Positions 46,211 through 55,153 of a stretch of 64,000 nucleotides of DNA are shown here, one piece after another. Both the position numbers and the translations under genes were made by a program. This DNA comes from Snodgrassella alvi. Its GTDB lineage: Bacteria; Pseudomonadota; Gammaproteobacteria; Burkholderiales; Neisseriaceae. The notes under the pieces were generated by a model. The model did not search any database and had not been told where the DNA came from. It was given only the letters and a program-made list of their open reading frames with translations. The stretch covers positions 124,001 through 188,000 of the forward strand of contig NZ_MEIR01000080.1 in NCBI RefSeq assembly GCF_002777825.1. The letters are read 5' to 3'. Numbering within the stretch: position 1 is the first letter of the stretch; every line of letters begins with the position of its first letter.

Positions 46211-47275
46211 ATGAAAAAAAGCATACTTGTGTACAGCATCATCAGTGTTCTTTCTCTGGCCGCCTGTTCCCGGGATGATTCAACCTCATCACCGCAATTA
46301 AGCTGTAATAGTGAACAGTTACGCAACCAGATTCAGCAAACTCTGCAAACCGGAATTGATAACAATGCGCGCCAGTTTGCCCAAAATGACAGCCGCCAGT
46401 TTGTGAATGCTGAAAAAGTAATCGGCGCTAGCCATGAATTGAATATTGCATTGTCAGATGGCAAGTTAGATAAAGACAGTAATGGTAATCCAATTTGTAG
46501 CAGTGAATTAAAGATTACGGTACCAGCCAATATCTGGCAGCAAATTCAAACCAATGCACCGCTGTTATTTGGCAAATCAGATTTCATTGCACATCTGAAT
46601 CAGCAGTTGCAGGGCAATGAAGTTACTCTACATGACAGTATTTTCACCAAGCCTGTTAAATATGCTCCCATTGCCGGCAATACCAATGCGGCCTCAGCTA
46701 CCAATGCTGCCAGCAATTTCGATCAGGCAGGTATTCAAACATTAGGTACCGTTTTGGGTAATGCTCTGCTGCCGTATGGTATCAAAGATACAGTAGTCAT
46801 TGCTGGCCATACCTATAATCGCGCTGATGCCATTACTCTGATTACCAATCCTAATGCAAAAGTTTCGCCTATAGACCAGTTAAGCCCAACAGCGCAAATG
46901 GCTAGTGCCATTCTTAACGGCCATATACCTGCTATAGACAGCAACAATCAGGGCGACAGCAGCAATAATGCAGGCAAAATTTCAGAGAACAGCAGCAAAC
47001 CAACTGAGATTACGGCTAACCAATTGCAACTGGCACGGGATAATAACCGCAATGCCAACAGTGTTATTAATACGCACTGGCGTAATCTTGATGATACTGT
47101 ACGCAAAACGTTACAGCAGGAAGAGCAGAAATGGATCGCCCGCAAGAACAGTCAATGTCAGGAAAAAGCTGCTAAAGCAGACACACCGGCTCATGCAGAA
47201 TTCCTGCGACTGGAATGTGACACACAGATGACTAATGAACGTATTAAGTATCTGAGTGGCTACGCATTGCATTAA
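46211..47275 (+). CDS. Lipoprotein with C-terminal DUF1311/LprI-like domain
   Basis: A 354-residue lipoprotein: lipobox LAAC with Cys19, a middle region without recognised motifs (two Cys, a low-complexity Asn/Ala/Ser stretch near 155-170 and 240-255), and a C-terminal domain (about 285-350) with the W..LD...R..L ... W...(K)..QC ... LECDTQMTNER pattern of DUF1311, a family related to lysozyme inhibitor LprI. AGGAAA precedes the ATG. Function unknown. Confidence 0.72.
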   Translation: MKKSILVYSIISVLSLAACSRDDSTSSPQLSCNSEQLRNQIQQTLQTGIDNNARQFAQNDSRQFVNAEKVIGASHELNIALSDGKLDKDSNGNPICSSELKITVPANIWQQIQTNAPLLFGKSDFIAHLNQQLQGNEVTLHDSIFTKPVKYAPIAGNTNAASATNAASNFDQAGIQTLGTVLGNALLPYGIKDTVVIAGHTYNRADAITLITNPNAKVSPIDQLSPTAQMASAILNGHIPAIDSNNQGDSSNNAGKISENSSKPTEITANQLQLARDNNRNANSVINTHWRNLDDTVRKTLQQEEQKWIARKNSQCQEKAAKADTPAHAEFLRLECDTQMTNERIKYLSGYALH

Positions 47276-47291
47276 TCCATAATTGCAAACT

Positions 47292-47324
47292 AGGCACCAG
47301 TAATATTATTTATTGCTGGTGCCT
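47292..47324 (+). terminator. Hairpin after the DUF1311-like lipoprotein gene
   Basis: AGGCACCAG pairs with CTGGTGCCT, extended by TAATA/TATTG; no strong T-run follows. Confidence 0.6.
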
Positions 47325-47423
47325 GTTCATAACCTGGTTATTTCATTTATTGTATATAGATATATTCTGGACGTTGACCACTATATCAATATAATAAAAT
47401 AAGATTAGCCAGTCAGAAGTATA

Positions 47424-47640
47424 AAAACGGATTGAAGCAAGTAAAAATACTGATCATTTTAAGCCAAAGTTTGAAAAGCAGTACAGTTAGGTAGCTTACA
47501 TTCTCTATATTGGTTCATATACCAGAGAAAATAGTACAATACAAAAGTTATTGGATTCTATTTTATCTAATGAATTGAGATTCATTAAAAAAAAAAATAT
47601 ATATATTTATCGGTTCCAGCCAATACAGAACAGGATAAAT
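47424..47640 (+). pseudogene. Possible decayed reading frame upstream of dinB
   Basis: One frame reads KRIEASKNTDHFKPKFEKQY, a TAG at about 47490, then VAYILYIGSYTRENSTIQ and KLLDSILSNELRFIKKKN before a stop. The text looks protein-like but no family is recognised and no start signal is seen; the 390-base spacer otherwise holds only an A-run and AT repeats near 47587-47610. Confidence 0.25.
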
Positions 47641-47673
47641 TGAAAATAATCATTCTATATCGCTCAGGGTAAT

Positions 47674-48744
47674 ATGTCAGAACGAAAAATAATCCATATT
47701 GATATGGATGCCTTTTACGCGTCAGTAGAATTGCGCGACCGTCCTGAACTAAAAAACAAGCCCGTAGTAGTTGCCTGGGATGGACCCAGATCGGTTATCT
47801 GTGCTGCTTCATATGCTGCACGCAAGTATGGTTTACATTCAGCCATGGCCGTAACCACGGCCAAACGTTTATGTCCTCAGGCAATCTACATTTCACCAGA
47901 CTTCGGTAAGTATCGCGCTGTATCACAACAAATACATAGTATTTTCAGCCGCTATACTCTTCAGATTGAACCTGTGTCTCTGGACGAAGCTTATTTGGAT
48001 GTAACCAATTATCAGGGAACATTACCCTATGCACGCGATATAGCACGCGAAATACGGGTTGCCATACTGAATGAAACTGGCTTGACAGCTTCGGCAGGCG
48101 TTGCGCCCAACAAATTTCTGGCTAAAATCGCTTCCGACTGGCGTAAACCCAATGGCCAGTTTGTTATCGCACCCACACAGATTATGGCCTTTTTACACAA
48201 TCTGCCATTAGGCAAAATTCCCGGTGTCGGTAAAGTTACCGAACAAAAAATGCATGCCTTGGGCTGGGCTACAGTTGGTGATTTGAGACAGGTAAGCCTA
48301 TCTGTTTTAGTACACCATTTTGGCCGCTGGGGTTACCGGCTGTTTGATTTAGCCCAAGGTCGCGATGACCGTGAAGTGACGACTGAACGTGACCGTCAGC
48401 AAATTTCTACTGAAATTACACTGAATGATAACAAAAATCTGGTTGAAATAGCCCATCATCTGCCTGAACTGGCGCAGACGCTGGTTAAGAACATGCAATG
48501 TAAACAGCTTCAAGGTAGTTGTGTCACATTGAAATTAAAAAATACACATTTTCAGATTTATACCCGCTCCCAAACCTATTCGTCTCCTTTACCAGATGCT
48601 CCTGCTTTGATTGCTGCCGGGCAGGATTTACTTAAACGCATGCCTAACGACAGCGCCCTGTTTCGACTGATAGGTCTGGGTATCAGCCACTTTCATCAGC
48701 ACGAGTATCAATCTGATTTATGGGCGCCGGGGAGCACTTACTAA
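47674..48744 (+). CDS. dinB: DNA polymerase IV
   Basis: Y-family translesion polymerase. The 356-residue protein has HIDMDAFYASVE near residue 8 and EPVSLDEAYLDVT near 102, supplying the catalytic acidic residues, the IPGVGKVTEQKM hairpin near 184, and a little-finger domain. The C-terminal QSDLWAP may be a beta-clamp-binding motif (consensus QLxLF). AGGG precedes the ATG. It stands alone in the plus direction before icd. Confidence 0.96.
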   Translation: MSERKIIHIDMDAFYASVELRDRPELKNKPVVVAWDGPRSVICAASYAARKYGLHSAMAVTTAKRLCPQAIYISPDFGKYRAVSQQIHSIFSRYTLQIEPVSLDEAYLDVTNYQGTLPYARDIAREIRVAILNETGLTASAGVAPNKFLAKIASDWRKPNGQFVIAPTQIMAFLHNLPLGKIPGVGKVTEQKMHALGWATVGDLRQVSLSVLVHHFGRWGYRLFDLAQGRDDREVTTERDRQQISTEITLNDNKNLVEIAHHLPELAQTLVKNMQCKQLQGSCVTLKLKNTHFQIYTRSQTYSSPLPDAPALIAAGQDLLKRMPNDSALFRLIGLGISHFHQHEYQSDLWAPGSTY

Positions 48745-48922
48745 ACAACTTTTGGCCTAAATGCTAACTGTATCTGCATTCTTCTGCCTTAAGCAGGTTT
48801 CCGACTACATCAAACTACATTTCTCTGGCCTAAGTTAACAAAATAAAGGATAATTAGTTTGACAGACTACAAACGGAAGTGTGTAGTCACCCATCAGAAA
48901 AAGTAACATCACAGGAGTTACC

Positions 48923-50161
48923 ATGAGTCACATTAAAGTACCGACAGAAGGTCATAAAATCGTTTCCGGTCAAGCCATCCCGAATGATCCTATTATTCCC
49001 TTTATTGAAGGCGATGGTATTGGTGTTGACATTACACCAGTGATGAGAGAAGTTATCGATGCTGCGGTAGCCAAAGCTTATAACGGTGCTAAAAAAATCG
49101 TCTGGATGGAGGTTTACGCTGGCGAAAAAGCGACTAAAGTTTATGGTGAAAATGTGTGGTTACCAGATGAAACGCTGGAAGCCATCAAAGAATATAAAGT
49201 AGCCATCAAAGGGCCGATGACTACCCCTGTTGGTGGTGGTATCCGTTCACTGAACGTTGCTATTCGCCAGCAACTGGATTTATATCAGTGTGTTCGTCCT
49301 GTACAGTATTTCACCGGTGTACCTTCTCCACTGAAAGACCCAAGCAAGGTGAACATGGTTATTTTCCGTGAAAATACCGAAGATATTTATGCTGGTATTG
49401 AATGGCTGTCTGAAACAGGAGATGCCAAAAAAATAATCAATTTCCTGCAAAATGAAATGGGTGTTACCAAAATCCGTTTCCCGCAAACTTCCAGTATTGG
49501 TATCAAACCAGTATCCAAAGAAGGCACACAGCGCCTGACCCGTGCTGCCATCCGTTATGCTATTGATAACGACCGTGACAGCGTTACTTTTGTTCATAAA
49601 GGTAACATTATGAAATTCACCGAGGGTGGTTTCCGTGACTGGTCTTATGAAGTAGCTAAAAATGAATTTGGTGCCACTTTAATTGGTGAAGGCCCATGGT
49701 GTGAATTCAAGAATCCGAAAACTGGCAAAAATATCGTTATTAAAGATTGTATTGCCGACGCTTTCTTGCAGCAGATTCTGTTGCGTCCGGCTGAATATGA
49801 TGTGATCGCTACTTTGAATCTGAATGGTGATTACATTTCTGATGCTCTAGCAGCACAGGTAGGTGGTATTGGTATTGCTCCGGGTGCCAATATTTCTGAT
49901 GAATACGCTGTCTTCGAAGCTACTCATGGTACAGCGCCCAAATATGCTGGTCAGGACAAAGTTAATCCGGGCTCCATCATTCTGTCTGCTGAAATGATGT
50001 TGCGTCATTTAGGCTGGAAAGAAGCCGCAGACTTGGTGAATGCTTCTATTGAAAAAGCCATTGCTGATAAAATCGTTACTTATGATTTTGCCCGCATGAT
50101 GGAAGGTGCAAAAGAGGTTTCTTGCTCTGCATTCGGCAAGGCTTTAATTGAACGCATGTAA
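48923..50161 (+). CDS. icd: Isocitrate dehydrogenase (NADP-dependent)
   Basis: TCA-cycle enzyme converting isocitrate to 2-oxoglutarate. The 412-residue protein is the same type as E. coli Icd (416): the substrate loop [18 protein letters not shown] with the phosphorylatable Ser position, [10 protein letters not shown], and the cofactor region [16 protein letters not shown] near 335. CAGGAG precedes the ATG by seven bases. A strong terminator follows. Confidence 0.97.
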   Translation: MSHIKVPTEGHKIVSGQAIPNDPIIPFIEGDGIGVDITPVMREVIDAAVAKAYNGAKKIVWMEVYAGEKATKVYGENVWLPDETLEAIKEYKVAIKGPMTTPVGGGIRSLNVAIRQQLDLYQCVRPVQYFTGVPSPLKDPSKVNMVIFRENTEDIYAGIEWLSETGDAKKIINFLQNEMGVTKIRFPQTSSIGIKPVSKEGTQRLTRAAIRYAIDNDRDSVTFVHKGNIMKFTEGGFRDWSYEVAKNEFGATLIGEGPWCEFKNPKTGKNIVIKDCIADAFLQQILLRPAEYDVIATLNLNGDYISDALAAQVGGIGIAPGANISDEYAVFEATHGTAPKYAGQDKVNPGSIILSAEMMLRHLGWKEAADLVNASIEKAIADKIVTYDFARMMEGAKEVSCSAFGKALIERM

Positions 50162-50183
50162 TCTAAAGCTACTTAGTCATGAC

Positions 50184-50217
50184 AAACCGAATCCTTAAAA
50201 CGGATTCGGTTTTTTTT
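50184..50217 (+). terminator. Intrinsic terminator of icd
   Basis: AACCGAATCC pairs with GGATTCGGTT around a TTAAAAC loop, followed by eight T. Confidence 0.93.
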
Positions 50218-50353
50218 ACAATATCAGCCTTATTGATATATATGCTTGCGTATAATAATTATATAGCTCTAGTTGATACTAAGCCTGTTAATTGATAAAG
50301 CCGGCAATTCCATTACAATATATTCAAATTAAATAGAATTGATAAATAAAAAC

Positions 50354-50650
50354 ATGATTTTAGGAATTGAAACTGATTCATATGGTCGCTGTGTACATTA
50401 TCATAATGAAAATGATATTGTTGCACTTCAATGTGACCAATGTAAGCAATACTATGCCTGTTTTAAATGTCATGACCAGCTATGTGACCATCAGTTTGTT
50501 CCCATGACAACTATAAACAGCAAACCAGTTATGTGCGGTAAGTGCAAAAGTCTTCTGACTTATGAGCAATATCAGCAATATACCTGTCCATTTTGTCAGA
50601 TATCATTCAATCCACGCTGTGCATTACATAAGGATATTTATTTTAAATAA
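50354..50650 (+). CDS. CHY-type zinc-finger protein
   Basis: A 98-residue protein almost entirely made of a CHY zinc finger: CVHYHNENDIVALQCDQC, CFKCHDQLCDH, MCGKC and CPFCQISFNPRCALH supply three or so zinc sites. The family occurs in bacteria and in eukaryotes (for example yeast Hot13, a mitochondrial intermembrane-space factor). The ATG at 50354 is preferred to an in-frame TTG at 50339. No ribosome-binding site stands out. Confidence 0.88.
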   Translation: MILGIETDSYGRCVHYHNENDIVALQCDQCKQYYACFKCHDQLCDHQFVPMTTINSKPVMCGKCKSLLTYEQYQQYTCPFCQISFNPRCALHKDIYFK

Positions 50651-50667
50651 TTGATTCACGAATATTT

Positions 50668-51432
50668 TTAATTGCCATCTAGATCAACGACCAAGCCGTC
50701 TTCATCCCATTCGGTTTTGCGTACTAATTCGTTTTTTTCAAATATCGATTCACTCTTTTTAGCACCGGAATCATACCAGCTCAGCACTACACCACTTACC
50801 TTATTCTTATGTATAGCCACATCGGCAAGCAGATGTCCTTTATCATCCCATGTTGTCATGGTTTGAACTACGCCCTGATGGACGCTCATATCCTGTTTTA
50901 TCTGGCCATTTGGATACCAGCGCTGCCAGCGGCCTTCAGCTTTACCATTAACAAAATACAGCTCCCCACGTTTTTGCCCGTTTTCATACCAGCTTAAAGT
51001 ACGGCCATTCGGCATACCCTTTTGCCAGTTCATTTCAATTGCCTTCTGACCATTGGGATACCATGTATGCCATTTCCCAATAGGCTTGCCATTTTTGTAG
51101 TCACCTTGTATTTTTTTATGACCATCTGGATACTGTAGCTGTAATTTGCCTTCTTTCATGGCCGGAATAAACTGTTGCAGTTTATCTATAGGTAGGGCAT
51201 AGCTATCACTGTATTTGCTTTTAGCCGGATCAGAAAAATCCTGTACATCAATATGATTGCCATTATCATGAAACGGTTGCACATGTTGTACTTCAGACTG
51301 TTTTTGAACAACCTGACTATTTGCATCAAAATACACAGTCTTGTGTTTGTGCGATTTAATCTGCCACACTATCGCTATCAGAATGAGTATTATTGCGAGT
51401 ACGAACCAGTAAGAACGTCTGGCCACATACAT
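50668..51432 (-). CDS. Membrane-anchored MORN-2 repeat protein (YwqK-like)
   Basis: A 254-residue protein with one N-terminal membrane segment (about 8-25), a linker, then at least five MORN-2/YwqK-type repeats from residue 100 on, each with a WYxNGQ or similar turn (HTWYPNGQKA, SWYENGQKRG, RWYPNGQIKQ, SWYDSGAKKS). AAAAGGGA precedes the ATG. Such repeats form extended beta sheets; the YwqK name refers to an immunity protein in Bacillus but no toxin gene is adjacent. Confidence 0.8.
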   Translation of the reverse strand: MYVARRSYWFVLAIILILIAIVWQIKSHKHKTVYFDANSQVVQKQSEVQHVQPFHDNGNHIDVQDFSDPAKSKYSDSYALPIDKLQQFIPAMKEGKLQLQYPDGHKKIQGDYKNGKPIGKWHTWYPNGQKAIEMNWQKGMPNGRTLSWYENGQKRGELYFVNGKAEGRWQRWYPNGQIKQDMSVHQGVVQTMTTWDDKGHLLADVAIHKNKVSGVVLSWYDSGAKKSESIFEKNELVRKTEWDEDGLVVDLDGN

Positions 51433-51542
51433 GATTTTTATCCCTTTTCATTAAGCAGTGTCATTATTTTATGCAATAAATATTATTTCTATCGTTATTA
51501 CATTTTTTTTCAAACAGTGCAATCACTATTAGTTTTAGCCAC

Positions 51543-52889
51543 TTATTTTTGCCAGTAAGTTTTAATATTAACAAATTCATAGATACCAAATTCAGACAAT
51601 TCACGCCCGAATCCAGAATCTTTTACGCCGCCAAACGGTAAACGCAAATCACTGCTGGTATGGCGATTGATAAATACACTCCCAACATTTAACTGTTCGG
51701 CAAACTGCCATGCTAAATAGGCATCCTGCGTATAAATACTGGCGCCCAAACCAAAAGGATTGTCATTGGCCAGCCTCAGTGCATGGGCATTGTCTTGCGC
51801 ACGCAGGATAATAGCTACTGGTCCGAATACCTCTTCATTGTATACGCGACAATCTGGATTCACTTTATCCAATATAGTGGCCGGATAAAACCAGCCCGGC
51901 ATATCGCTTGGAATTTCACCCCCAAGCAGACATTGCGCACCATGAACCAACGCATCCTGTACTTGTGTATGGACAGTTGTACGTAAATCCTGCCGGTGTA
52001 GTGGTGCTAAAGTAGTCGTTGACAGCCATGGTTCACCCATCTGCAATTTTTGACAATGCTGCTGCAACGCCGCAAGAAAATCTTCTGCAATTTCATTATG
52101 AACTATAAGCCGTTTGGCTGCATTGCAGGATTGTCCGGCATCACGAAAACGCGAATAACATGCCTCTGAAGCAGCCTGTTCCACATCTGCATCATTTAAT
52201 ACAATGAATGCATTGCTTCCACCCAGCTCCATAACGCATTTACGCAGATGCCGGCCAGCGAGTGCAGCAAGATAACGTCCTGTCTGAGTAGAACCAGTAA
52301 AAGCCAGTGCCTGTGTGTGTGCAATGGCATACTCGATATCATCATTATCTAGCCAAGTCAGTTGTAAAGGTAAGTCATTACCTATCAGATTAAACAGCAT
52401 CTGGCTGATTTGGCCTACTGAAGGAGCCGGCTTTACCAGACAGGCGTTGCCTGCACATAAAGCCGGAATGGCAAAACGCAGAATCTGCCATACTGGATAA
52501 TTCCACGGCATAACGGCCAGTACAGTACCCAATGGCTCAAAACGCACCTGACTCAGGCTTGCCTGTGTAGCAATGGTTTTGTGTGCCAGTAGTTCGGGTG
52601 CCAGATGGGCGTAATAGCGGATTAATGCAATTGATTTACTGATTTCTGCTTCACATTCGCGCAAACAGCGCCCTACTTCAATACAAATCTGATAGGCCAG
52701 CTCGGCTTTGGCCTGTTCCAGACGTTGAGCAAAAGCAAGTAAATGGCGGGTACGAGTTTGTACATTTTCGCTGGCAAAGCTATGTTGTTGTCGGGCCAGT
52801 TGCTGATACTGTAGCTCGAATTCAGCTTTTGTCAGACTTTTACGGTTGAACAGAACCTCACCCGTAATGGCATGGTAACTGGTATACAA
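51543..52889 (-). CDS. NAD(P)-dependent aldehyde dehydrogenase (succinate-semialdehyde dehydrogenase-like)
   Basis: Cytoplasmic ALDH-superfamily enzyme of about 448 residues. The catalytic Cys is in GQSCNAAKR and the general-base Glu in VMELGGSNAF; VMPWNYPVWQ, the TGSTQTG cofactor turn and EEVFGPVA are also present. The short length and these features resemble the Sad-type succinate-semialdehyde dehydrogenases. No good ATG start exists: AAGGA stands eight bases before a TTG at 52889 and the first upstream ATG (52940) would add an unrelated 17 residues. Confidence 0.85.
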   Translation of the reverse strand: MYTSYHAITGEVLFNRKSLTKAEFELQYQQLARQQHSFASENVQTRTRHLLAFAQRLEQAKAELAYQICIEVGRCLRECEAEISKSIALIRYYAHLAPELLAHKTIATQASLSQVRFEPLGTVLAVMPWNYPVWQILRFAIPALCAGNACLVKPAPSVGQISQMLFNLIGNDLPLQLTWLDNDDIEYAIAHTQALAFTGSTQTGRYLAALAGRHLRKCVMELGGSNAFIVLNDADVEQAASEACYSRFRDAGQSCNAAKRLIVHNEIAEDFLAALQQHCQKLQMGEPWLSTTTLAPLHRQDLRTTVHTQVQDALVHGAQCLLGGEIPSDMPGWFYPATILDKVNPDCRVYNEEVFGPVAIILRAQDNAHALRLANDNPFGLGASIYTQDAYLAWQFAEQLNVGSVFINRHTSSDLRLPFGGVKDSGFGRELSEFGIYEFVNIKTYWQK

Positions 52890-52964
52890 CACAACAATCC
52901 TTAAACTGCGAAAATATGAATCAGACTGTATGCAACACAATACAGCAGCAGGTTATCAAACGAT

Positions 52965-52994
52965 ATTGACCTTATAAAAATTTATAAGGTCAAT
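52965..52994 (-). terminator. Hairpin after ppiD
   Basis: ATTGACCTTATA pairs perfectly with TATAAGGTCAAT eight bases past the ppiD stop. The T-tract is poor, but the position between two same-strand genes suits termination or mRNA 3'-end protection. Confidence 0.6.
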
Positions 52995-53002
52995 GATGGA
53001 AA

Positions 53003-54538
53003 TTATTGCTCGTCACCAGTTTCCAGTTTCTGTACGCCCTGCTTGATTTTATAACGGCTCTTTAACCACTCTAGATTACTGGTTGCCAGGTTTTGCGCCA
53101 GACTCTGACTGATCACCTGTTTGGCCTGTGGCAAAACATTATCCATATCATGTGGTGGCATGATTGCATTAATTTTTACCAGCACCGGATTTTGCTGATC
53201 CTTGAGCAGAATATATGCTGGTTTGCCATTTGCCGGTTTGGCTTTAATCCAGGATTGGAAATCATCCTTGGACATAAGGGCTACGGCCTGTTGTGGTGTC
53301 AGATCAGCACTGGGCGACCATAACAGGTTGGGATTGGTACCTTTATTTACGGCATCTAAAGCCTGTTTGGCTGCTGCTGTGGCAAGCTTTTTGCTTTCTA
53401 CAGCAATATAATCCTGCTGTACCTGTGATTTAACTTCTGCAAAGGGTGCCTGATGTTCTTTGCGTACATCAAGAGCACGCACTACCCAGTATGTTCCATT
53501 GCCAATATCAACCGGTTCAGAGTTGTAGCGTTTAACCAGTACATCATTGCCAAACAAAACATCCTGCAAGGCCTTCGGCATACCACCAGCGCTAGCTATA
53601 TCACGGGTTATCCAGCCTTGATCAACCTTATGAATCTTCAAGCCAAGCTTGTCAGTAATAGGTTGTAATGTTTTAGGGTTGTTAAAGGCCAGATCACTGA
53701 CACTTTCTTTCATTTTGGCTACCAGTGCTACGCCTTTACGAGCCTGAATCTCCTGAGTTAGCTGTGCTTTTACGTCTTCCAGAGATGGCTTGGGCGCTGA
53801 GGCAGAAGTTGGAATCTGGTCATAGGCTTCTTTCAACTCTGCTTCACTGACACTCTCTTTGGCACCCAGTTCAGCGGCAGATAGCTGTACAAATTCGTAT
53901 TTTACTGCCTGTGGCAGATAATACTGTTTTTTGTTAGCTTCGTAATAAGCTTTCAGCTTGCTGTCGTCTGTGGCTACCTTGCTAGCAAAATTTGCTGCGG
54001 GAAAAGTGATCGTCTGTAATTGGCGTGCAGCCTGCAACAGATTAACCATCTGCTTTGCCTGTGTATCACTGACCAGATTACCGGCTTTCATCAGATTGAG
54101 CATGGTTTGCATGGCATACTGTTGACGCAAACCATTTACTAGCGCTTCTTCAGACATGCCAGCCTGTTGCAGAAATGCACGATATTTAGCTTCAACAAAT
54201 TTTCCGTTTTCCTGAAAACTCGGATCGGATGCAATAACCTGCTTTATCTGTTCGATTGATACGCTGATACCCATATCATGGGCACCTTGCTGAATATATG
54301 CCTGATCAACGAGACTGTCATAAGCAAGCTGTTTGCTCACTGAGTTGCCGGAGGCATTCTGTAATCGCCGCTGAAAATCATTAACTTCATTAACTTTGAT
54401 TTTAATATCACCAACTTTACTGATGTAATCAGTACCTGGGACAGCCAGCGAGTAACCACCTGCAAACACAAAACTCAGGCAAATTACACCCAGAATAATC
54501 TGGGCCGGTGTTCTATATTTTTCTACAATGTGGAACAT
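53003..54538 (-). CDS. ppiD: PpiD-like periplasmic foldase, parvulin domain apparently missing
   Basis: Inner-membrane-anchored SurA/PpiD-type chaperone near the Sec translocon. It has an N-terminal membrane segment (about 13-33), a SurA_N-like helical region (about 40-185) and C-terminal helices (about 255-500). E. coli PpiD (623 residues) has a parvulin domain in the middle; here the text runs from SEAELKEAYDQI straight to the helix starting PSLEDVKAQL, about 110 residues shorter. Gene order lon-hupB-ppiD is the E. coli order. Isomerase activity is therefore unlikely. Confidence 0.85.
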   Translation of the reverse strand: MFHIVEKYRTPAQIILGVICLSFVFAGGYSLAVPGTDYISKVGDIKIKVNEVNDFQRRLQNASGNSVSKQLAYDSLVDQAYIQQGAHDMGISVSIEQIKQVIASDPSFQENGKFVEAKYRAFLQQAGMSEEALVNGLRQQYAMQTMLNLMKAGNLVSDTQAKQMVNLLQAARQLQTITFPAANFASKVATDDSKLKAYYEANKKQYYLPQAVKYEFVQLSAAELGAKESVSEAELKEAYDQIPTSASAPKPSLEDVKAQLTQEIQARKGVALVAKMKESVSDLAFNNPKTLQPITDKLGLKIHKVDQGWITRDIASAGGMPKALQDVLFGNDVLVKRYNSEPVDIGNGTYWVVRALDVRKEHQAPFAEVKSQVQQDYIAVESKKLATAAAKQALDAVNKGTNPNLLWSPSADLTPQQAVALMSKDDFQSWIKAKPANGKPAYILLKDQQNPVLVKINAIMPPHDMDNVLPQAKQVISQSLAQNLATSNLEWLKSRYKIKQGVQKLETGDEQ

Positions 54539-54643
54539 GAGATTCAGTTAACTTTTCTAAAGCAGATAATACTTCCTATTGTAGCGTTTTTTGTTAAGCT
54601 AAACCATGCTGTTTGAAGAGCATATGCACAAAAACGACAGACA

Positions 54644-54670
54644 ACAGAAAAGGCGGGATATCCCGCCTTT
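54644..54670 (-). terminator. Intrinsic terminator of hupB
   Basis: AAAGGCGGGAT is followed directly by ATCCCGCCTTT, a perfect palindrome, and on the minus strand by TTCTG. It separates hupB from ppiD. Confidence 0.8.
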
Positions 54671-54690
54671 ATGAATTACGCAACCTCAAA

Positions 54691-54960
54691 TTAAAGAGCG
54701 TCTTTCAGTGCTTTACCGGCACGGAATTTAGGCGTTTTGGCGGCCTTGATTTCTAATGGTTCACCTGTTTTGGGATTACGTCCAGCACGAGCCGCACGCT
54801 CACCAACATAAAATGTACCAAAACCCACCAGTGTTACCGTATCGCCACCTTTCAGTGCATTGGTGACTGCGCTGATCATACCGTCTAGTGCCTTCGCTGC
54901 AGAAGCTTTAGATAAATCGGCCTCTTGGGCAATGGCTTCAATCAATTCAGACTTATTCAC
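54691..54960 (-). CDS. hupB: DNA-binding protein HU
   Basis: Small nucleoid protein that bends DNA as a dimer. With a GTG start at 54960 it is 89 residues, the normal HU length ([32 protein letters not shown] with the DNA-intercalating arm and Pro near 63, [12 protein letters not shown]). AAAGGGAC lies six bases before the GTG; the longer frame from 55035 adds 25 residues foreign to HU. It is downstream of lon, as in E. coli. Confidence 0.95.
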   Translation of the reverse strand: MNKSELIEAIAQEADLSKASAAKALDGMISAVTNALKGGDTVTLVGFGTFYVGERAARAGRNPKTGEPLEIKAAKTPKFRAGKALKDAL

Positions 54961-55107
54961 AATAAAGTCCCTTTCTGTTGTTATGTTCATATGATTTTCA
55001 GGTACCACATGTCTGGTGGAGCCTGAACAATACATTACGATTACTTTATAACAAGGCCAAATTCTTTATGTCAAGCATCGATACAGACGCAATGAGTTAA
55101 AACAGGC

Positions 55108-55148
55108 CAAAAACAAAGCCATTCACCAATTAGTGTTGGTGAATGGCT
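55108..55148 (-). terminator. Intrinsic terminator of lon
   Basis: GCCATTCACCA pairs perfectly with TGGTGAATGGC and, on the minus strand, is followed by TTTGTTTTT. Confidence 0.88.
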
Positions 55149-55153
55149 GCATA

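Noticed and set aside
54961-55035. HU with a 25-residue N-terminal extension
   Set aside because: The extension contains no HU-like sequence; the GTG at 54960 has a good ribosome-binding site and gives the normal length.
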